A DNA stretch of 18,355 nt, from positions 1 through 18,355 of the forward strand of contig JBEHYN010000047.1 in assembly GCA_048498155.1 (NCBI GenBank), written 5' to 3'. This DNA comes from BOG-938 sp048498155 (lineage in GTDB: Bacteria > Pseudomonadota > Alphaproteobacteria > Caulobacterales > Caulobacteraceae). The position numbers were made by a program, and so were the translations under genes. Of this stretch, positions 6,493-13,914 are shown one piece after another. Every line of letters begins with the position of its first letter. The stretch's first letter is position 1. Below the pieces are notes generated by a model. The model did no database searches and was not told where the DNA came from. It saw nothing but the letters and a program-made list of their open reading frames with translations.

Positions 6493-9429
6493 ATGGGGGC
6501 TGAAGGGCGTCCGGAATCTCACATGGTCAATTCGGCAACCGCGTCCTTCCTCAGCGCCTACCAGGGACAGCTCGCGCTCAGCCTGCTGGGTAGAGGGTCA
6601 AGCGGCTCGAACGCCGCCTCCAACACGGCGACGGCCCTATCAAACTACTACGCGGCCAAGGCGGGTATCGGGGCCTCGGGCGCCTCGCGCACAAACGCGC
6701 CGGCCGCGCCCTGGACCACCGGCGCCACGCCCGATCAAAGCACCGCCGTGCAGAATGCGGTGAACGGCCAAGCGTTCATCAATACGTCTGCGGCGACGCT
6801 CAATGCGCCGGGCGGAACATCTCCGGCCGACTATCAGAACCTGTTCGCCCTCTATCAGGGCCTCAACACCATGGCCGACCTCGCACGCGCGGCCTCAGCG
6901 ACTCCCTCGGCGGGAGGCTCCAGCGTTTCGACCGCCAAGCTGCAAGCCGCGTTCGCCGCCGGCATGACCCAGGTGAACAGCTTTCTGAACACCTCGCCGT
7001 TTCAATCCTTCAATATGACCCCCGGCAAGGTCGCGAGTTCCCAGCAGTCCACCCTGGGCCTGCCTAACGGCGTCAACAAGACCTACACCACCCCGGTAAT
7101 CTACACCGGCGACGGCGCTTCGTCCGCCGCCGCGTTGCAGGGCGATGTCAAGTTCACGATCTCCGTGGCCGAGGCCTACGCCGCGAAAACCGCCGCCCCG
7201 ACCCAGGTGAACGTCGACCTCAGCGGCATGGGGACGACCACGCGGACGGTGACCAATGTGGTCAATTACATCAACGCCCAGCTCAAGGCGGCGGGGGTGT
7301 TCAGCACCTTCAGCGTGGCCAATCTCGGCAACGCCGCAGTCACCAAATACGCCGACGGAAAGAGCACCACCAAGCCCGGCGATCCCCAATGGGGGTTCAC
7401 GGTCCATAGCAACGCCGGCGAGAGCGTCAGTTTCTCGGCGCCGTCCACGGCGGCGGCGGTTTATGTCGCCGAAGGGACGGGCGGAGCCAAGACCCTGTCG
7501 TCCGGCGCAGCCAAGACAACCACGCCCACAGGCCAGCAGATCCTGGGTTTTCAGACCGGCAACGACGCGGTGGGAACCCCGCCGTCCACCTCCAGCGTCT
7601 CCAGCATCAACACCAGTCTGCCCACCGGCGCGGTCTTCTCGAATGTCCTGCCCTCGGGCGTGAACGCCGTAAAGGCCAGCGCCACCGGCGCCGACGGCTC
7701 GATCTATATGGTGGCCAATGTGTCCGATACGGTGTCCGGCGCGCCGGTGCCCGGAACCCAGGGCGTGGCCCTGCTCAAGTACGACTCCACCGGCAAGTTG
7801 ATCTACACCAAGGTGCTGGCCGATGGGCCGGACTCCACCGGCTACAGTCTGGCGGTCAACTCCGACGGCTCGGTGGCCGTGGCCGGGGCCAATGCGGCTA
7901 TGCCGACGACGGCGTCCTACGGCGTCGCCGCCAAGGCGACCAACACCGCGTTCGTCCAGGTGTTCGACGCCACCGGCGCCCCGAGCTGGAGCGCGACCAC
8001 GCCGGCCGGTCACGGCTCGAGCACCGCATCGGGGGTGGCCTTCGGGTCGGACGGATCGGTCTATCTCAGCGGAACCACCTCCGGATCGATTCAGGGCCAG
8101 GCCCTGCACGGGACGACCGACTCCTTCATCCAGGGCTTCACCGCCAAGGGGGTCGCCACCTTCGCCACCCAGTTCGGCGCCGCGGGTGGCGACAACACCT
8201 CCTCCGGCTTGGTCTACGACGCGACCAACAACACCCTGTACGCCGCCGGGTCCGAGAACGCCCAGGCGGTGGTGCGCAGCTTCGCCCTGAACGGGGCCGC
8301 CGCCCCCACCGCCGGGGCCATGCGCAACCTCGGCAATACCTCCGGCGTGGTGGGTATCGGCCTGTCAGGCGACCAGCTGCTGATCGGCGGAAATGTGAAG
8401 GCGCCGACCATCCACGCCGCCACCGTGGTCCAGCCCTTTACCGGCGTGGCGGACAGTTTCATCGCTTCGATCTCCACCGATCTGACCGCATCGGGCGCCG
8501 ACAATGTCACCTATCTGGGCCAATCGGGCGCCACTCAGATCGCCACGGCCATGACGGTGGCCGGTGGCCAGGCCTATCTCACCGGGACCATCCTGAACGA
8601 TCCCTCCAGCCTATCCTCCGTGGGCGCCACCGAGGGCTTCGTCGCGGGGGTGGACGTTTCCAGCGGCGCAGTGAGCTACACGAATCGCTTCAGCGCCGCG
8701 GGGGGGCAGGCCTCGCCTACCGCCATCGCCGTCTCGACCACCGGAACCTCGGTGCTCAATCAGCTGGGCCTGCCGGCCGGTGCGATCAACGCCGCGGGAT
8801 CGACCCTGATCACCGCCAATACCCCGATCAAGGCCGGCGACGCTTTCTATGTGCGCACCCAGCCGGGCGGGCCGCAGACCGTGGTCGCCGTCACCGCCAC
8901 CGACACGCTCACGACCTTGGCCAAGAAGCTGAACGCCGCCCTGGGCTCCGCCGGCAAGGCCACGGTTATGGCGCTCGGCTCAACCAGCAAGCTGAGCATC
9001 ACGCCGTCCGACGGCGCCTTCATCCAACTGGACTCCAGTCCCGCCAGCGCGGGCCTGGCGTCGGTGACGTCCAACTCGACCGACGTGTTGGCCTCGCTCG
9101 GCCTCACTGCGGGGGTGCTGCGCACGGTGCGCACCATCAACGGCCTGACCGACCCCAACCAGTTACGCGAATACGGTCTGAGCCTGACCTCCTCGATGAA
9201 CCTCAGCACCCAGGCCGCAGCCAAGCAGGCGACCATCAACCTCCAGGCCGCCATGGCGACGATCAAACAAGCCTACCAGGATCTGGCCAGCCCCCCGACC
9301 TTGGCCTCCGAGGCGGCGTCCAAGGCTCAGACGGGCTCTGCGCCCAAGTATCTGACCAACCAGATCGCCAATTACCAGGCCGGCCTGAACCGCCTGCTCG
9401 GCGGATCTTCCGGCGGCGCAACGGGGTAG
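6493..9429 (+). CDS. Large beta-propeller/flagellin-like protein, candidate FlaEY-type flagellar regulatory protein
   Basis: A 978-residue, Ala/Gly/Ser/Thr-rich protein with almost no cysteine. N-terminal region: MVNSATASFLSAYQGQLA, then a low-complexity stretch and helices. Residues about 225-350 resemble hook-associated beta domains. Residues about 390-745 contain several SBBP-like propeller blades (patterns such as LLKYDSTGKLIYTK, SLAVNSDGSVAVAG, VAFGSDGSVYLSG). Residues 750-870 hold a second flagellin hook-like domain (SKLSITPSDGAFIQ), and the C-terminus ends in long helices (900-945). The architecture recalls Caulobacter FlaEY, reported to modulate flagellin and chemotaxis gene expression; this is recognition by memory, not a search. 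There is no classical signal peptide, so flagellar-type export is possible. The ATG at 6523 (residue 11, MVNSATASF) may be the true start. Other flagellar genes are absent from the window. Confidence 0.75.
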   Translation: MGAEGRPESHMVNSATASFLSAYQGQLALSLLGRGSSGSNAASNTATALSNYYAAKAGIGASGASRTNAPAAPWTTGATPDQSTAVQNAVNGQAFINTSAATLNAPGGTSPADYQNLFALYQGLNTMADLARAASATPSAGGSSVSTAKLQAAFAAGMTQVNSFLNTSPFQSFNMTPGKVASSQQSTLGLPNGVNKTYTTPVIYTGDGASSAAALQGDVKFTISVAEAYAAKTAAPTQVNVDLSGMGTTTRTVTNVVNYINAQLKAAGVFSTFSVANLGNAAVTKYADGKSTTKPGDPQWGFTVHSNAGESVSFSAPSTAAAVYVAEGTGGAKTLSSGAAKTTTPTGQQILGFQTGNDAVGTPPSTSSVSSINTSLPTGAVFSNVLPSGVNAVKASATGADGSIYMVANVSDTVSGAPVPGTQGVALLKYDSTGKLIYTKVLADGPDSTGYSLAVNSDGSVAVAGANAAMPTTASYGVAAKATNTAFVQVFDATGAPSWSATTPAGHGSSTASGVAFGSDGSVYLSGTTSGSIQGQALHGTTDSFIQGFTAKGVATFATQFGAAGGDNTSSGLVYDATNNTLYAAGSENAQAVVRSFALNGAAAPTAGAMRNLGNTSGVVGIGLSGDQLLIGGNVKAPTIHAATVVQPFTGVADSFIASISTDLTASGADNVTYLGQSGATQIATAMTVAGGQAYLTGTILNDPSSLSSVGATEGFVAGVDVSSGAVSYTNRFSAAGGQASPTAIAVSTTGTSVLNQLGLPAGAINAAGSTLITANTPIKAGDAFYVRTQPGGPQTVVAVTATDTLTTLAKKLNAALGSAGKATVMALGSTSKLSITPSDGAFIQLDSSPASAGLASVTSNSTDVLASLGLTAGVLRTVRTINGLTDPNQLREYGLSLTSSMNLSTQAAAKQATINLQAAMATIKQAYQDLASPPTLASEAASKAQTGSAPKYLTNQIANYQAGLNRLLGGSSGGATG

Positions 9430-9580
9430 GCGGGCTACCGATAGACAATTGAGCCACGAAAGACACGAAGAACTCAAAGGATCGCGCAAATGCGCGATCA
9501 AACAATTCTCGCTGCGCGAGCAGGCGGCCTACCGATGGCGCCGACCTCTTGGTGTCCTTCGTGTTCTTCGTGGTTCAATA
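9428..9580. repeat. Intergenic inverted repeat built of 9-base CACGAAGnn units with inner hairpins
   Basis: The left arm (9446-9480) reads CAATTGAGCCACGAAAGACA and continues CGAAGAAC. The right arm (9548-9580), read on the minus strand, starts TATTGAACCACGAAGAACAC and continues GAAGGACACCAAG. Both are tandem 9-base units of the type CACGAAGnn. Between them lie a perfect hairpin (GATCGCGCA 9480-9488 with TGCGCGATC 9491-9499) and a smaller one (CTCGC/GCGAG, 9508-9520). A 17-base imperfect direct repeat (9428-9444 and 9522-9538, core CTACCGAT) is also present. It separates the convergent 3' ends of the FlaEY-like gene and the SOS gene and may act as a transcription barrier. Confidence 0.75.
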
Positions 9581-9602
9581 ATCTTGTTTGCGCCTGGCGC
9601 TG

Positions 9603-10289
9603 TCAGGGCGACGCCGCGTGGGGCGTGAACGGGCACGCTTGCGCGCCCTTGGCCATCAAGGTTGCGAGGGGCTCGCCAGCGGCGGCGCTCTCAATCTCGG
9701 CTTTCGCCCAGGCTTCCTCGGCCAGCTGGGGCCAGTTGGGCTCCAGGCCCATATCCTGGCAAATCTGGGCGATGATCTCGCTGAACGGGCGGGTGAGGAT
9801 ATCGCCGTAGAGCTCGTCCTGCTCCAGCCGCTCAACGGTCTCCCGCCCCAGCCGCTGGGCCCGCTCGTAGTCCTGGCCGTCAGCCCAGACGATGCGGGCG
9901 ACGGTTCGGCCGATGCGCCTCTTTTGGTCGTGCACACGGCACACACGCTGGGTCCCGTTCAGGGAGTTGGCCTGCGCGTCCTCATGCGCCGCCTTGGCCT
10001 CAAGGGTTTGCAGGTCGGCGATCAGCTTGGATTGCAGCAGGATGGTCATGCGCACCGCACGCGCCACGCGGGCATAGGCCAGGGGCGCGGCGTCCAGCAC
10101 CGCGTCGGGGCTCTCGTCCGATATCGCCCGCCGCTCGATAGCCCGGGCGATCTCCAGCCCGCCCTCGGCCAACTGGCCCAGCACCCATAGCTGGCGCTCG
10201 AGCAGGGTCCGCGCCAATTCAGGGGCGGCGGCGTTCGCGGGAACGGCGGTGGTTGCGGGCTGGAGAGGGGTTTGGGCGGCCACGGTCAT
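9603..10289 (-). CDS. Protein of unknown function under predicted LexA (SOS) control
   Basis: I chose the ATG at 10287-10289, giving 228 residues (MTVAAQTPLQPATT...). A longer frame starting at TTG 10328 is unlikely because that TTG is part of the -35 hexamer TTGACA and the frame would run through the LexA box. The product is soluble, mostly helical and rich in charged residues. Residues 25-110 are helical with ERQLWVLGQLAEGGLEIARA. A middle block holds RVHDQKRRIGRTVARIVWAD, and the C-terminal third contains ILTRPFSEIIAQICQDMGLE. No catalytic motif or signal peptide is visible and I do not recognise the family. The SOS box suggests a role in the DNA damage response. The ATG lies only four bases from the LexA box, so the transcript may have a very short leader or none. 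Confidence 0.75.
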   Translation of the reverse strand: MTVAAQTPLQPATTAVPANAAAPELARTLLERQLWVLGQLAEGGLEIARAIERRAISDESPDAVLDAAPLAYARVARAVRMTILLQSKLIADLQTLEAKAAHEDAQANSLNGTQRVCRVHDQKRRIGRTVARIVWADGQDYERAQRLGRETVERLEQDELYGDILTRPFSEIIAQICQDMGLEPNWPQLAEEAWAKAEIESAAAGEPLATLMAKGAQACPFTPHAASP

Positions 10290-10293
10290 GTGA

Positions 10294-10308
10294 GAACAAA
10301 AAGTGAAC
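10294..10308 (-). promoter_or_regulatory. LexA (SOS) operator, GTTC-N7-GTTC
   Basis: On the minus strand the sequence is GTTCACTTTTTGTTC, an exact match to the alphaproteobacterial LexA consensus GTTC-N7-GTTC. It ends four bases before the ATG of the downstream gene and overlaps the expected -10/+1 region, so LexA binding would block initiation. Confidence 0.8.
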
Positions 10309-10328
10309 GATGACGCGTGATTTGTCAA
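10294..10328 (-). promoter_or_regulatory. Predicted promoter of the SOS-controlled gene
   Basis: A perfect -35 hexamer TTGACA is read on the minus strand at 10328-10323. With a 17-18 base spacer the -10 falls on a poor match (CACTTT/ACTTTT) inside the LexA box. Weak -10 elements are common in this group. Confidence 0.55.
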
Positions 10329-10353
10329 GGTGAGTTTGGCGGAACCTTTGAAA

Positions 10354-10387
10354 ATTGAACCACCAAGAGCACCAAGAACACCAAGTT
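10354..10387 (+). repeat. Third copy of the 9-base-periodic intergenic repeat
   Basis: TTGAAC is followed by three exact-period 9-base units: CACCAAGAG (10361-10369), CACCAAGAA (10370-10378) and CACCAAGTT (10379-10387). It matches the repeat at 9446-9580, with CACCAAG in place of CACGAAG. It lies just upstream of the SOS gene promoter. Confidence 0.75.
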
Positions 10388-10398
10388 CAAAATAACCT

Positions 10399-10533
10399 CG
10401 TCATCCTCGGAAACGGCGAAGCCGTTATCCGGGGATCCAGCCGGCGCGAGCTTAAAGCGGGGCGCCTTATCGCGCGTTGAGGTCTTCGCGGCTGGGTCCT
10501 CGGGCTCGCCGTTCCGGCGACCCGAGGATGACG
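10399..10533. repeat. Multi-arm intergenic palindromic element
   Basis: An outer 12-bp stem (CGTCATCCTCGG at 10399-10410 with CCGAGGATGACG at 10522-10533) encloses three further stems. These are AACGGC/GCCGTT (10412-10426), a central GGATCCAGCCG/CGGCTGGGTCC pair with one mismatch (10433-10443 with 10489-10499), and TCGCCG/CGGCGA (10506-10520). GTCATCC...GGATGAC palindromes of this kind are common intergenic repeats in Caulobacter-like genomes. It lies upstream of the FKBP gene and could fold in RNA or DNA. Confidence 0.7.
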
Positions 10534-10670
10534 TGGATGTTGGTGATTTCCCCGTCAGACGGCGCCACTGGCCGCTTCGCTGAGCGCTTGAGCCCTTGAC
10601 GGGCATGGTCAGGCGGAGGATCAGCCTGCGCAAGATCGGCGGCGCGGTGTGCGCCGGCGCGAGTTGGGAC

Positions 10671-11411
10671 ATGGCTATGGAGTCAACGAAACTCACTTTC
10701 GCCCTGACCTTGGCGCTGGTCTCGATGACGGCGTCGTGCGCCCTCGTTCACAGGCCCCCGCCCTCATCGACCACCGCCGGGCCGGGCGCCTTGGCCACCC
10801 CTCAGGCTCAGACCAGCTATGCCGTGGGCCTGAACATCGGCTCCGGTTTGCGCGCCGATGGGGTCGCTATCGACCCCGACGCCTTCCTCAAGGGGGTCAA
10901 GGACGCGCTGGCCGACGCCAAGCCGGCTCTGAGCAGCGAGCAGATGAACGCGATCCTCGGTCAGTTGCAGGAGAGCATCAATAAGAACCGCACTGAGAAA
11001 GCGGCGGCCGCGGCGGCGGCCAACAAGGCCCAGGGCGAGGCCTTTTTGAGCGCCAACGGCGCCAAGCCGGGGGTGCGGACCCTGCCCAGCGGCCTACAAT
11101 ACCAGATCCTGACGCCCGGGACCGGCGTCAAACCCAAGCCGTCAGACACGGTCATCTGCAACTATAGCGGCGCGCTGATCGATGGGACCGAGTTCGACAG
11201 CTCCGCCAAGCACGGCGGCCCCGCGAACCTGTCCGTGGACGGCGTCATTCCCGGCTGGAGCGAAGCGCTGCAGCTGATGCCGGTCGGCTCCAAATGGCGA
11301 CTGTTCGTCCCGTCGGACCTGGCCTACGGCGCGCAGGGGGCGGGCGAGGACATCGGACCGAATGCGGTGTTGATATTCGATATTGAGTTGCTGTCGATTG
11401 AGAAGGAGTGA
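10671..11411 (+). CDS. FKBP-type peptidyl-prolyl cis-trans isomerase, exported
   Basis: A Mip/FkpA-like folding catalyst for envelope proteins that isomerises X-Pro bonds. From ATG 10671 it is 246 residues: a signal segment (MAMESTKLTFALTLALVSMTASC, with Cys as a possible weak lipobox), a Pro-rich linker, an FKBP_N dimerisation helix region (TSYAVGLNIGSGLRADGV... to an Ala-rich helix), then an FKBP_C domain. Active-site residues are recognisable: Tyr in CNYSGAL, Asp in TEFDSS, Trp in VIPGWSEALQ and Tyr in DLAYG. ATG 10677 is an alternative start. The frame extends upstream to 10596, but that part is basic, precedes the signal peptide and is unlikely to be translated. The palindromic repeat lies about 140 bases upstream. 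Confidence 0.9.
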   Translation: MAMESTKLTFALTLALVSMTASCALVHRPPPSSTTAGPGALATPQAQTSYAVGLNIGSGLRADGVAIDPDAFLKGVKDALADAKPALSSEQMNAILGQLQESINKNRTEKAAAAAAANKAQGEAFLSANGAKPGVRTLPSGLQYQILTPGTGVKPKPSDTVICNYSGALIDGTEFDSSAKHGGPANLSVDGVIPGWSEALQLMPVGSKWRLFVPSDLAYGAQGAGEDIGPNAVLIFDIELLSIEKE

Positions 11412-11757
11412 GGGGGGAGGTGTGGGGGCTGGGAGGGGGACTCGCGGTTGCTCCAGGACGGCGACATTCGCGTGATGGCGGCGGGGCCGTAACGTGGTTA
11501 GTGTCCGCGCTTTTGGATATGGCGTTACCGAAATTGGAAGGCGGATGCGGGGACTATGCCGCGATGTTCGACCACGGAGCGGTCGCGCCTGTGGCAGAAC
11601 CGATGTACCGTCACCCCAACTCGCGCAAATGATATCAGGACTATCTAAAGGACCGCGCGATGGAACACGCAGTCACCGAATGGAAACGGTTTATAATAGT
11701 GCTTGTCGACTGGATGTATCTGCACGTCGCGTCCACCCTCCCGCAGCGGAAGGCCTA
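11412..11757. other. Intergenic region with a possible -10 element
   Basis: No convincing gene. Short frames here lack a ribosome binding site and recognisable composition. A perfect TATAAT occurs at 11692-11697, 60 bases before the lipoprotein start, but no good -35 hexamer is found 16-18 bases upstream. Confidence 0.4.
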
Positions 11758-12048
11758 ATGAAGCGCGCCGCTCTAGGGGCCGTCTTGCTTTTTGGGCTAT
11801 GCTCGTGCGGCCCGACCAAATCCGCGCAGCTGGCCCAGTGCCAGCTCGATACCGACCGCGTATTTCCGCATGGGGATGACATCGACAGGCGCGAACATAT
11901 GTCGTCCTGCATGGCGGCCAAAAACTATGAGTGGGCCATGTTCGTGGGCAAGACGGCGCAAATGTGTGCGCCCGATATTGGCCTTACATTCTACGAGGCC
12001 GATTGCTACCACCCCGTGAGTGCATGGAAGCGTCTCACGGACCACTAG
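11758..12048 (+). CDS. Small cysteine-rich lipoprotein of unknown function
   Basis: 96 residues from ATG 11758, which is preceded by a good ribosome binding site (GGAAGG, five bases from the ATG). The frame is open further upstream (to 11494) but the upstream part does not look coding. The N-terminus MKRAALGAVLLFGLCSC is a lipoprotein signal with a lipobox-like LCSC. The mature part has further cysteines in QCQLD, SSCMAAKNYEWAMF, AQMCAPD and ADCYHP, suggesting two disulfides in the periplasm. The family is not recognised. It is placed between the FKBP and CorA genes with long gaps on both sides, so it is probably a single-gene unit. Confidence 0.7.
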   Translation: MKRAALGAVLLFGLCSCGPTKSAQLAQCQLDTDRVFPHGDDIDRREHMSSCMAAKNYEWAMFVGKTAQMCAPDIGLTFYEADCYHPVSAWKRLTDH

Positions 12049-12375
12049 CCATTAAGGCTGGTTTGGAAAGCATATAAACATGCCTCATCGATCTCCCCCG
12101 CCAGCCGCGCAAGCGCCGCTCGTCGAAACTCAAGACTGAAACTTTGGTGGACCTTGGATATCGTTCTCTCCGAGAGAACTGTCCCCTATTTCCACTGTCT
12201 CATTCCAGGGGTGCACTCCGGTATCATGTCCCCTTATCATTGGCCTGAGGCGCGGCGGGTTAGGCCCGCCCCCCGCCCATAAGCGCGCTTGCCTTTGCAC
12301 AATGAGATCGGCCTTCTGCGCGAACCCGTCTAACAAGGGCGCTGCGGATGAGGCTGCGTAGCGGGGGGAGGGCGG
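12049..12375. other. Intergenic region upstream of the CorA gene
   Basis: No gene is supported. It contains the 17-bp dyad described separately and two similar TGTCCCCT-starting stretches (about 12180 and 12229). The CorA ribosome binding site GGGGGGAGG is at its right end. Confidence 0.5.
12163..12179. repeat. Perfect 17-bp dyad, possible operator
   Basis: GTTCTCTC (12163-12170), one central C, then GAGAGAAC (12172-12179). It is about 195 bases upstream of the CorA gene with no T-tract after it, so an operator is more likely than a terminator. Confidence 0.5.
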
Positions 12376-13344
12376 ATGAGTGTTGTTGCAGCCTATGTCT
12401 ATAGCGACGGCAAGCGGCTGCGCGAGGTTGATCCCGGCGCGCCTGAGAGCCTGGGTCTCGCCGACGGCGAGTTCGTCTGGATCGGCCTCTATGAGCCGGA
12501 CGAAGAGGAGCTGCGCGTCCTGCAGGACCGGTTTGGCCTTCACCCCTTGGCGGTCGAGGACGCGCTCAAGGCCGAGCAGGTGCCCAAGGTCGATGTCTAT
12601 GGCGACCAGCTGTTCGTGGTCGCCCGCACGGCCCATCTTGAGGACGACGGGATCGGCTATGGGGAGACCGACATCTTCGTCGGCCCAAACCACATCATCA
12701 CCGTGCGGCACGGTTCGGCGCGCGCCCATGACAAGCTGCGCCAGCAGCTGGAGGCGGCGCCCACCCAGCTGAAACATGGGGTCGACTACGTCCTGCACGC
12801 CGTGCTCGACTTCATCGTCGACGGCTATTTCCCCATCGTCGAGGCGGTCGAGGAAGAGGTGCTGGCCATGGAGCGCCATGCCCTGGACGCCTTCCTCAGC
12901 CGAGAGGAAGTGACGCGGATCTTCAACCTGCGCCGGGAGTTGATGCGGTTTCGCCGGATTCTGGGGCCCATGGAGGAGGTGGCGAACCGCTTTGAACACC
13001 ACGACACGCCCTGCATCGACCCGGAGGTGCAGCCTTATTTTCGCGACGTCCGCGACCATATTCGCCGGGCCGCCTCCATGGTCGAGGCGCTGCGCGACGT
13101 GCTCACCTCCGTGTTCGAAGCCAGCACGCTGCTTGAACAGCAACGCCAGGGCGCGATCACCCGAATGCTCGCGGCCTGGGCGGCGATCCTGGCCGTGCCG
13201 ACCGCCATCGCCGGCATCTATGGCATGAACTTCGAATTCATGCCGGAGCTGCACTGGAAGTACGGCTACTTCCTCGTGGTCGGTTCGATCGCCCTGATCT
13301 GCGTGTTCCTGTACTCACGCTTTAGGCAGTCCAAGTGGCTGTAG
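12376..13344 (+). CDS. corA: CorA-family magnesium/divalent cation channel
   Basis: 322 residues, matching the family length. A long cytoplasmic N-terminal domain includes GLHPLAVEDALKAEQVPKVD and DIFVGPNHIITVRHG, followed by the long pore helix. Two transmembrane helices close the protein (about 270-287 and 296-313), with the signature GMN at residues 283-285 (YGMNFEFMPEL) in the periplasmic loop. The C-terminus is the usual short basic tail (RFRQSKWL). It forms a pentameric inner-membrane channel for Mg2+ (Co2+ and Ni2+ also pass in relatives). ATG 12376 has a strong ribosome binding site (GGGGGGAGG) just upstream. It is convergent with the 3' part of the disrupted gene 45 bases downstream. 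Confidence 0.94.
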   Translation: MSVVAAYVYSDGKRLREVDPGAPESLGLADGEFVWIGLYEPDEEELRVLQDRFGLHPLAVEDALKAEQVPKVDVYGDQLFVVARTAHLEDDGIGYGETDIFVGPNHIITVRHGSARAHDKLRQQLEAAPTQLKHGVDYVLHAVLDFIVDGYFPIVEAVEEEVLAMERHALDAFLSREEVTRIFNLRRELMRFRRILGPMEEVANRFEHHDTPCIDPEVQPYFRDVRDHIRRAASMVEALRDVLTSVFEASTLLEQQRQGAITRMLAAWAAILAVPTAIAGIYGMNFEFMPELHWKYGYFLVVGSIALICVFLYSRFRQSKWL

Positions 13345-13882
13345 GCGCTGAGGCGAGGTATTGCGCAATTGATGGTGCTTCGACGAAGTTCAGTATCTGA
13401 CCGCAGGAACGATGTTAGGCGCGCAGAAGAAGCGCTGATCGACGGACAGTGGCGCTCCGGTGGTGAACAGGGTGTTGGCGCGCTTGTCGTCCGCCGCATA
13501 GGCGTTGCACGAGGTGATCCAAAGCTGAACCGGCTTAAGGTCCACCAATCGTTGATTTCCGCTGGCCAATTTCGAGCCGCCGGGCCCGAGCGGCACATCA
13601 CTGAACGCCTCATGCGGCAGATAGTCCGGGCTTGGCGGGAGCGCCTTTTGCCCCCAGTTGGGCCAGCCGTAGCCGCCGTAGATGAAGGGGCCCTGGCCTG
13701 ACGAATAACTCTGCGGCGGCGGCGCCGGGCCGGTGAATATCTCGGTGTACCAGACCACGGGATAGGCGCAGTTGTTCTTGAGCACGATGTCGTAGTTCCA
13801 GGTATCGTTCTCGGAATCCCCGGCGGCGTTGACGGCGCCACCTCCAATCCGGTTGATGTGAGCGTTCTCGATTTGGGCCGCC

Positions 13883-13890
13883 AGGCACGG
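13883..13890 (+). repeat. Target site duplication, left copy
   Basis: AGGCACGG directly abuts the left inverted repeat and is identical to 16674-16681. Eight bases is the duplication length known for IS1595-family elements. Confidence 0.9.
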
Positions 13891-13914
13891 GGGAGTTATC
13901 ACCTTGACAAACCA
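13891..13914 (+). repeat. Left terminal inverted repeat
   Basis: GGGAG followed by TTATCACCTTGACAAACCA. It matches the right end in 23 of 24 positions (the fifth base is G here and A at the right end) and contains a TTGACA hexamer pointing inward. Confidence 0.92.

Noticed and set aside
6895..8109. Long open frame antisense to the FlaEY-like gene (404 codons)
   Set aside because: Arg/Gly/His-rich shadow composition, no ribosome binding site, no recognisable domain.
10361..10387. CRISPR-like tandem repeats
   Set aside because: The units are only 9 bases with no unique spacers and no cas genes; they are simple periodic intergenic repeats.
12130..13254. Long open frame antisense to the CorA gene (374 codons)
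   Set aside because: Shadow of the CorA codon pattern; the plus strand has the GMN motif and a strong ribosome binding site.
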